Shown here: piece by piece, positions 56,530-64,000 of the stretch
Numbering within the stretch: position 1 is the stretch's first letter
How the letters are laid out: the number at the start of each line of letters is the position of its first letter
Origin: Torreya grandis
Lineage: Eukaryota > Streptophyta > Pinopsida > Cupressales > Taxaceae
Direction: 5' to 3'
DNA length: 64,000 nucleotides
NCBI GenBank assembly: GCA_037957365.1
Contig: JARHVA010002006.1
Location: forward strand, 2,451,501-2,515,500
Translations under genes and position numbers: made by a program
The notes under the pieces: model-generated
Seen by the model: the letters and a program-made list of their open reading frames with translations, nothing else
What the model was told of the DNA's origin: nothing
Databases searched by the model: none

Positions 56530-59410
56530 ATTCTAGGAAGATCAAGCTCCACCATCCAAAAATATCCCACTTAGAGACTTAATGTTGTAACTCCACCACT
56601 ACAACTCTTCATTGAACTTTTTTTTTAACTTTGACACAGGCATGTTTCTTATCTTCCTTGTTATCCCTGAATACCTATTAAATCTTAACAACTCTCTAGC
56701 TTATCCTTTGTGACTACCTTTTTAAACATATATGTAGGATTTTAACCCCTATGGATCTTTTCCAACTTTAGTTGACCATCCTCCAAAATTGAATGAATGA
56801 AGTGATACATAAGTTGTATATATTTGGTTCTTGAGTGAAATGTTGTGTTCTTCGCTAAATGAATTGCACTATAGCTATCACTATACAACCTAAAATCTTC
56901 CTACTTCTATCCCAACTCTTCCATGAATCATTGCATCCATATTATCATCTCCTTGATTGATTCTATAGCTTTAACATACTCTGCCTTTATAGTTGACAAA
57001 GTGACTATCTTCTACAATTTTTAAATCCAACTAATTATCGTGTCACCAATAGTAAATACATAACCTATGGTGCTCCTCCTACTATATAAATCTCCATCCA
57101 TGTCTACATCAACATATCTTTGTAAGGTAACATCTGACCCTTCATATCATAACTATCTATCAGTGGTCCCTCTCAAGTACTTGAGAATCCACTTAATTGC
57201 ATCCCAATGTTCCTTTCTTGGATTATTCATAAACTTGCTAACAACTCCCACTTAGTCTTGTACAGACCATAACATATATTAAACTTCAAACTACTGAAGA
57301 ATAAGACACTTTGGACATATAATTGATTTCTTCCTACATTTTAGGACATTATTCCTTACTTAATTTGAAGTGCCCTCCCTAAGGTGTACTCACTATTTTT
57401 TCATCTTACATATTGAACCTGACTAACACCTTGATGTGCTCTTCTTGAGATAATGTCAATTTTCTATTTTTCTTATCTCTTGTTATTCTCATACTAAGGA
57501 TTTTCTTTGTAACACCCAAATTCTTCATTCCAAATGAATTTGCTAGTTTTCTTTTGAACACATTTATAATCTGCATGTTAGACCCTCCAAAAAGTATGTC
57601 ATCTACATACAATAAAAAGATAATATAGATTCCATTAACTAATCTCTTAAAATAAACACACTAATCAGAATGACATCTACTATAGCATTGTTTTGTCATA
57701 AACATGTCAACTTTAAAAAACCACCACCTTGGAGCTTAAATTAGACCATACAAACTCTTCTTCAACCTGCACACCATTTTCTCATTACCTTTGAATTTTT
57801 ATCCCTGTGGTTGCACCATATATATTTTCTCCTCCAAGTCACCATGAAGGAAATCAATCTTCAAATCTAACTATTCAAGGTGTAAACCTTTTACTGCTAC
57901 CAAACTTAAAATAGTTCTTACGGAAGTCATTTTAACAACTAGAGAAAATATTTCATCTAAATCTATACCTTTTTTTTTTGCAAACCCCTTTACAAAAAGT
58001 CTAGCATTGCACCTCTTTTTTCCTCCATCTTATTCTTTTAACCTATAAATCTATTTATTTTGCAATGTTCTTATACTTTTAGGAAACTAAACCAAATCCT
58101 ATGTTTAGTTATGTACCAAGGAGTCCATCTCCTCTTTCATGTCTTACTCTCACTTATTTCTAGTTTCTACCTACATTACTTCTTCATATCTTTCTAGCTC
58201 ACCACTATCAATCAATAATAAATAATAAAGTGAATGAGGGTATCGTTTAGGGAGTCTACTTACTCTGGTAGATCTTTTAACTACACTTTCAATAGTTTGA
58301 GGTATTTGTTGTTATTATTATTTTTATTATAGTTGTTTCAAATTATAATTTTTTGACACTTTTAGAATTTCATTTCCAATGGTTTCATCAAATATTGCAT
58401 ATTTTGTATTTGGTTTTTTTTAATTTCTTTCCCTACAACTAATCTCTGTACATGAACTTCTCATTAATATCACATCTCTAGTCTTAATGATTTTACAATT
58501 TTCAAAATCCCATAAATGGTAACCAAAATCATTAACTCCATATCCAATAAAAGTACATTTCTTGGATTTTACTTCAAGCTTGGTTCTATTTTTTTTTATC
58601 AATATGGAAAAATGTTTCACAATCAAAAGACTTTAAGAAAGAATAGTCTACCCTTTTACCTATCCATGCTTCCTATGGAATGCCACCATCCAAACGACTT
58701 GAAGGTCCTCTATTTATTGAGTAAACAACAATAGCCACAACATCTTCCCAAAATTGTAAGGGCAACCCTACATGCAATCTCATGCTCCTTACATGCTCCA
58801 TGATTGTCCTATTCATCCTTTATGACACACCATTTTTTTGTGATGTTCTTGGAACCATCTTCTCTCTATGAATCTCATGGGATGAATAGTAATTATCAAA
58901 CTCCTTGTAGTACTCACCTACTTTATCTGATCTGACATACTTCAACTTATTTCTTATCCCATTCTCAACCAAAGCTTTCCATTTATTAAAAGTATCAAAA
59001 CCATCAAATTTTTTCGTATACAATAAACTCAATTTTTTAAATTTCATCATTACAAAAAGTGACATAATAAGAAGATCCACCAAGGGATGATACCTAAGTT
59101 GGTTGCTATATATCTATATGCAAAAGCTCTAACTTTTCATCCTTCTTTGTCTTCCCAACTCTAAAAATTTGACTCTCTTCTATTTTCCATACACAATGCT
59201 CACAAAAATACAAATCCACCTTCAAATCTAGCAGCAAATTATTTGAGTGTTGAATTTGCATCACCTTCTCACTCATGTGCCTAAGTCTATGGTGTCATAA
59301 TTTTGTATTCACTTCTGTAGAAGCTAAAGCAATAGAAGATTCAACATTACCATTAAATAAATATAGTGTACCTACCTTCTCTCCTTTTTCTATTATTAGT
59401 GACCTTTGAC
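56530..59410 (-). pseudogene. Element G copia pol (integrase, RT, RNase H)
   Basis: Integrase: the zinc-binding part reads HHRLRHMSEKVMQIQHSNNL and FCEHCVWKIEE (59300-59190). The core reads GSSYYVTF, FNKWKALVENGIRNKLKYVR, SDKVGEY (in the place of SDNGGEY) and SQKNGVS (59083-58820). RT: KSKKCTFIGYGVNDFGYHLW (about 58560), KKRCNARLFVKGFAKKKGID (about 58010), GDLEEKIYMVQPQG (about 57840), KKSLYGLI-APRWW, and the catalytic MYVDDILFGG at 57612. RNase H: VSYSSVV-SLIYVMVCTRL (about 57260) and a C-terminus ILEDGQLKLEKIHRG-NPTYM (about 56760). Many stops; inactive. Confidence 0.88.
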
Positions 59411-59413
59411 CAA

Positions 59414-59441
59414 GAACTATGAAAGAGTCCTAATTTTCAAG
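59414..59441 (+). repeat. Junction sequence, copy 4
   Basis: GAACTATGAAAGAGTCCTAA then TTTTCAAG lies exactly between the end of element G coding sequence and the truncated C3 LTR. Confidence 0.85.
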
Positions 59442-60450
59442 TTCACATCACCATTGATTGACCAAGATCTGATTCAATCCTTGAGGACCAATCAAAGAAG
59501 AAGGACAAAGTCAAACAGAATGAAAGAGACAAATTTGTATTAGGTATACTCCCTTGAAATAATCAATTTTATTCCATGACTTAGCCAAGAGTATCTTTAT
59601 TATATTGATGCAAACATTGGAAAAACATCTTTGAGAGAGCATGACCAAATGTTTAACAACTTGTGATGATATAGATCAACTAAATGGCCTGAGAAGCATC
59701 CTTTGTAAAGTTAGTTACAACTAAATATGGTGACTTGAAAAAAAATTATTCCTCTCCTTAGCACCAAAGGCTTTACTCTCTCTCTTCCTTATAGCTATAT
59801 ATATAGCCCCTTGGCTAGTGAAAAGACACACACAAAGTATGGCAAAGCTCTGCTAGAATGATATCTTGCCTTTAAGCATCACTGCCAGTTGGATTTTCTT
59901 TGAAGTTCTAAAGATTACCTGAGTGTGTAAGTACAAATAGTGATAAAAAGTGATGGTAGTTATCCTTTTGTCCTTTTTCCTTCATGCCTGAGCAAGGGTT
60001 TTGGTTCTAATAGGTCACATAGATTGTGTCTAAGTGTATTGAATTTTTGCATGTGTATTACTATTTTAGAATGTGTAAAGTTTACCTTGTAGACTCATTT
60101 ACCTTGTGGCATTTTACACATCTAACCTCTATGTTGAAATACTTGTGTTAGATTCTTTAGAGCTTGGAAATAGCCTGTGTCTTTTGTTTCATCATGCGCT
60201 AAGATATGGAATTTGTGTGGAAAATAATTTTGATATATCACCACCCTTATAATAAGTTTTATATAACTTTTAACTCAACTAGTTTAAATAGAGATTGTCC
60301 TACAAAGACAAATTTAGGGAGCTATCCCTTTCAATCTAGAGGTCCATTTCCATTATAGGTATACCCACATGCCTGGAAGTGTTCCAAAATTAACCAAATC
60401 TAGAAGAAAATTGAACACTCTCTTTTAGGGTGAAATATTTGGAGACAACA
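59442..60450 (+). repeat. C3 5' LTR, truncated at its 5' end (1009 bp)
   Basis: It aligns with C1 LTR from ttcacatcaccattgattgac onward and ends GGAGACAACA. The TG start and about 85 bases are absent. A TATA-like tatatatatagcc lies at about 59796. Confidence 0.85.
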
Positions 60451-60454
60451 ATTT

Positions 60455-60473
60455 TGGCATGCCCGATAGGACC
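60455..60473 (+). other. C3 primer-binding site
   Basis: TGGCATGCCCGATAGGACC, identical to the C1 site. Confidence 0.85.
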
Positions 60474-60608
60474 CCATTTCTTATTTATTTACAAGTCAAG
60501 GTGAGTTTTGGTCTTGAAAAAATTGAGTTTGTACTCTTAATACAAAATTTGTCAACTCTAAAAGGTGAGAATCTCTAGTTGTAGATCAAGTTTCCCACAT
60601 TATACTTC

Positions 60609-62010
60609 ATGGTCCTCATTAGGTTATCTAGGACTTTTGACCAAGCCCCCCTAGCTAAAGCTCTTCTTGAAGAACAATGCCCAAAACCATTCCTAGTGCT
60701 TAGAGATCCTTAGCAAGGAGGTTTGGATAAGAATAAAAAGAAGTTAAGGAAGTTGGAGAAATAGGAGATCAAGAGAAAAGAAGAGAAATGGAGAGATAAT
60801 AGCCTTTCCTAGCCTTTAATAAACAAAATCCAATTGACCTTTCTACATACAACCCTATTCATCCTAATGCTATTAAGAGTCTCCCTAGATTTAATGGAGA
60901 GGGTCCTATTACCCCATCTGAGCATATTAGGGACATCTCAAATTTATATAATTTTCATAATGTCACCTAAGCCAACATAGCCATTAGATTGCTTGTTATG
61001 TCTCCAAAAGGCAAAGCACTTGACTGGTATAGGACTTTGGAAGGTGGTTGCATTAAAAGTTGGGATGGCTTTGGGAAGTTGTTGGTGACTAGATTTGAGA
61101 ATAAGAGTGACCATTGTTCACTTATCCATTAGCTAAACATGATAAAGAAAGGTCCTAACAAATCTATAGGGGATTTCAATGAAATATTTCAAAGGGCATG
61201 GCATAGGTTACCGCCTGTCATGAGACCTCCTCCAAGCTTCTTATTCCCCACCTATCTAAAAGGTATTAGTATTGATGTAGAAGTGATGTTATAATATATG
61301 GGAGGATTCACTCTACCTGATGCATATGAAATAGATATTGAATCTAAGAATAGCTTGATATAGGTTGGAAATCTACCTCCAATAGTTTTATACCCTTGTT
61401 GTCTCATATTTCAATGTAAACTCTAAGCATAACTCAAATTCCTAATGCCAATGTTAAGCCAAGAGCCTTCCCTAAGAAAGTGGATAGTGCTATGGACAAA
61501 GATGATGAAATTTGATCATTATGAGCTCAGCTCAAGCAAGCTCAGTTCTAGATAAGTGCTCCACCTAACCATAAATACTATCCTCAACAAAGATATAGAG
61601 CTCCATCCCAATACAACTACCAAGGAGGAGGATAAGGTCAAAAAGTTTTCAATAGGTATCCCAATGCCTATAATCCTAATCCTACACCTTCCACTAAGGC
61701 TATTGTTCCAGTACATTCCAATCTGGTCTAAGGGGAGGATCATTTGGACCAATGGGGATAGCCTCAAGGTTAGTTCACGTATGGTGGTGGAGAATATAGC
61801 CAAGCTTTTGTGGAAAAACATGTTAGTTATAGAAAACATAAGAGCCAAGAAGAGAGTGTTGGGAAAATATCAAGAAGTGCAAGTAACTCAAAGTGATGCC
61901 TCTCTAAGGCCACAAGGTGTGAATCCTAATGTTGTACCTGTTGCAAGTCATGCTCATCAACAAAATCAGAATGCAAGTAGGGTTGTCAAACCTATAATGT
62001 ATCAAGTTTA
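60609..62010 (+). pseudogene. C3 gag
   Basis: It probably starts at ATG 60609 (MVLIRLSRTFDQAPLAKALL). A lysine-rich stretch follows (NKKKLRKLEK, about 60740). The capsid core is at about 60870-61240: LPRFNGEGPITPSEHIRDIS, MSPKGKALDWYRTLEGGCIK, LVTRFENKSDHC, LNMIKKGPNKSIGDFNEIFQ, WHRLPPVMRPPPSFLFPTYL. The C-terminal half is open from 61556 to 62011 in another frame and includes ENIRAKKRVLGKYQEVQVTQ and QQNQNASRVVKPIMYQV. At least one frameshift (about 61400-61560) and several stops are present. No zinc knuckle is seen. Confidence 0.8.
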
Positions 62011-62284
62011 AGCCCCATAAATACCTTCAAGAGTCCAATAAAATGTTAATGATCCCTCTCTAAACATTATTTATTCTTTGAAAATTACTAAGACAAGTAT
62101 ATCTCTTTGGGAAGTCTTACATATGCCTGGTCAAAAGGAGCTTTTACAAGAGTAGCTAGCATGTATCCATGTAGCCCCTCAAACTTCAAAGCATAATGGT
62201 GTATCCCTTATAAATGATCCAATCCATGTCTTAGAACCCTCCACTAAGTATAAAAATCCTCCACCTTTCTATCTCACCCTCGTT

Positions 62285-62842
62285 ATGGGAGATAAGTTGG
62301 TCTATAATTGTATTATGGATAGTGGAGCTAGTACCACTATTATGCCTAAAGTGGTGGCTGATAAGTTGGGATTAAAATATGAGACACATAGTAAGGGTTT
62401 ATTTTATCTTGATGGGACTCTAACTAATATAGTGGGATTGGTCAAAAATTTTAAGGTCTTCCTATATGATTGCCCAAGTTTTTCAAAATTTCAAGACATT
62501 GTGGTGGTAGACCTTCTAGCCCATTTTGCTATTTGCTTGTCAAGAGATTTCATGGCTAAGATAGGAGGGTACCTTTCTACTAATTGGTCCTTTCTATCTT
62601 TTAAAATAAGATATGAAACCAAAGTGACTATAAGGACTCAACCCTTAATAAGGTTTCATATTGAGACATACATAGAGACAAACTTAAATCAGAATTGTCT
62701 AATTAGCAAAGAATCTATGAGTTTTATGGATGGTGAAACATCCTCCCCCTTGAAGGTATTTCTAATCTATTTATTGATAAATACAACACTAAAACACATG
62801 GACTTGATCCATATACTTTCATTAAAGATATTTATTTGGTAA
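62285..62842 (+). pseudogene. C3 aspartic protease (intact domain)
   Basis: An unbroken 185-codon frame. KLVYNCIMDSGASTTIMPKV (residues 4-23) has the intact catalytic DSGA, followed by ADKLGLKYE and YLDGTLTNIVGLVKNFKVFL. The rest (FQDIVVVDLLAHFAICLSRD, GGYLSTNWSFLSF, QNCLISKESMSFMDGETSS) matches C1 and C2 and links protease to RT. It is the best-preserved domain of the family. The ATG at 62285 is probably internal to the original polyprotein. Confidence 0.8.
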
Positions 62843-62859
62843 GTTATTGTATTGGTAAG

Positions 62860-64000
62860 ATATTTAGAACCTTGAGCTAAACTAGTCAGGCAAAAATAAA
62901 GGCCTATCAATCCCAAGATAGAAGAACTCATGAAGAAATAACTAACCAAGCTGATTGAGTCTAGGATTATCTTTCCTATCAAACACTCCACTTGGGTGGC
63001 CAATATTATGCCGGTCTAAAATAAGAATGGAGAAATCAAGCTGTGTGTGGATTTTTGAGATCTTAATAGAGTGTGTCTCAAGGATCATTATCCACTCCCT
63101 TCTATAGAAAAAATTTTGTAAGTTGTTTCAGGTTCTCAATGCTAATCACTTCTTGATGGTTATTTAGGTTATAACTAAATATTGATAAATGAAGAAGATC
63201 AATTCAAGATATCCTTCACTACAAAGTGAGGAACCATTGCCTATAAGAATATGCATTTTAGTTTGTCCAATAATGAAGCCACTTTTTAAAGAACAATGGA
63301 CATGGATTTTAAAGGTTTGATCAATAAGTTTCTATTTATGTACCTAGATGACATAACTATTTTTTCAAAAGATGCTGCTGATCATATGAAACATCTAAAG
63401 TAGGTGTTTGAGAAATACAAGGAGTATGGCATATCCCTTAATCCAAAAAAGTGCATCTTTGTTATTCATGAAGGTAAACTTTTGGGGCACATTATTTCAA
63501 AAGGAGGCTTGTCTATTAAGCCCGAAAGGATTGAGGCTATCCTAGGCTTATTCTTGCCTTAACACAAGAAGGGATTGCAAAGCTTATTGGGAAAAATAAA
63601 CTTTGTCAAAAGGTTTATTCCAGACTTTGCAGCTATGGTAAAGCCTATCATAGCCATGCTAATAAAGAACCAAGTTTGTACTTAGATAAAGGAGGGAAAG
63701 AGTAGTTTTGAGACAAGCAAGTGATTGTAAAATCTCATACTCTCTTAAACCCAAAATTTTCCAAGGATTTCATACTCTATACCTTTACTAACCTTGATAC
63801 AATCTCAGCTATGCTCATGCAAAATAATGATGAAGAGGTTGAGCAATAAATTGTATTCTTCAACCAAGGATTGGAAGACTATGAGGTCAGATATACATTT
63901 TTTTATAAGCATGATTTGATAGTGATAAGGGGATTGAAAAAATTTGAGCACATGGTCTCAAACAATAAGATACATCTCATGGTTTCTCATCCCATCACCA
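62860..64000 (+). pseudogene. C3 reverse transcriptase and RNase H (cut by window edge)
   Basis: RT: LTKLIESRIIFPIKHSTWVA, NKNGEIKLCVDF (about 63030), DLNRVCLKDHYPLPSIEKIL, QFKISFTTK, then MDMDFKGLINKFLFMYLDDI (the catalytic YLDD at about 63340), TIFSKDAADHMKHLK and NPKKCIFVIHEGKLLGHIIS. Connection: KGLQSLLGKINFVKRFIPDF (about 63570). RNase H: DEEVEQ-IVFFNQGLEDYEVR (about 63835) to the edge. There are several stops, including near PV-NKNG and CVDF-DLN. This is the region deleted in C1 and C2. Confidence 0.85.

Larger units (their letters stand above)
56113..59410 (-). mobile_element. Element G: Ty1/copia retrotransposon, 5'-truncated
   Basis: The minus-strand order is integrase (59400-58800), reverse transcriptase (about 58300-57400), RNase H (to about 56560), polypurine tract and 3' LTR (56508-56113). 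Integrase before RT is the defining copia order. The gag, protease, primer site and 5' LTR are missing, cut off at the junction sequence before the C3 LTR. Protein similarity in my reading is to Tnt1-94-type plant copia polyproteins. Confidence 0.88.
59442..64000 (+). mobile_element. Element C3: gypsy element with RT, running off the right edge
   Basis: The plus-strand order is 5' LTR (first about 85 bases missing), primer site, gag, protease, RT, first RNase H to the window edge. It belongs to the same family as C1 and C2 and is inverted relative to them. Unlike them it keeps the sequence between protease and the second RNase H. C1 and C3 are head to head, with G and C2 between. Confidence 0.88.

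Noticed and set aside
62842..62880. An intron at the protease-RT border (GGTAAGT at about 62838), with C1 and C2 as spliced copies
   Set aside because: C1 and C2 still contain the ggtaa.ttattgtat sequence and switch about 14 bases later, so a splice at the donor would not give their structure.
1..64000. Host protein-coding genes, tRNA or rRNA genes
   Set aside because: All long open frames are either retroelement fragments, repeat artefacts or lack any motif; no tRNA cloverleaf or rRNA block was recognised by eye. A tRNA scan and protein search could still find something small.

Overview
The window is plant nuclear DNA made almost entirely of old, broken and nested retrotransposons. I find no convincing host gene, tRNA, rRNA or CRISPR array. 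The AT-richness, the loss of CpG in all but one element, the strongly diverged LTR pair, a 16 kb Tat/Ogre-like Ty3/gypsy element and the absence of genes over 64 kb suggest a seed plant with a very large genome, most likely a gymnosperm. The species cannot be named from the sequence. Lineage calls rest on motif reading, without any database search.

Layout. 1-6636: element F, minus strand, a comparatively young Tat-type gypsy copy (5' LTR 5445-6636, primer-binding site 5423-5441, gag below 4358) running off the left edge. 6637-about 12650: element D, plus strand, older, gag and protease only, with a long non-coding 3' part holding a (CA)41 microsatellite and a polypurine tract plus LTR start at 11918. 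About 13450-17600: element E, plus strand, a primer-binding site, one long decayed reading frame of unknown family, then a polypurine tract and LTR start. About 17950-19173 and 35106-36200: two halves of element B (minus strand, Met-type primer site), split by element A. 19174-35105: element A, plus strand, LTR to LTR, gag-protease-RT-RNase H-second RNase H-integrase and a repeat-rich 3' untranslated region. 36560-39600: a minus-strand LINE. 39600-47430: mostly unannotatable DNA with three separate tandem-repeat systems.

47431-64000 is dominated by three copies of one gypsy family C: C1 (minus, 47431-51772), C2 (minus, 53116-55470) and C3 (plus, 59442 to the right edge). C1 and C2 share the same internal deletion, which joins protease directly to a second RNase H. 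C3 keeps reverse transcriptase. Between them lie a 41-bp hairpin-forming minisatellite (52078-52688), a repeat family R, a minus-strand copia element G (56113-59410), and a roughly 28-bp sequence that recurs at three retroelement boundaries.

The elements act together only in the sense of nesting. F lies against D, A lies in B, and C and G fragments are joined. Five elements (F, A, C1, C3, E) share one type of primer-binding site, TGGCAYGCC..., so they probably used the same tRNA primer. No complete new biological system is visible. The items most worth a second look are the RT-less C1/C2 derivative, the 41-bp hairpin array, the recurring junction sequence, the unknown E reading frame and the duplicated gag modules of F.
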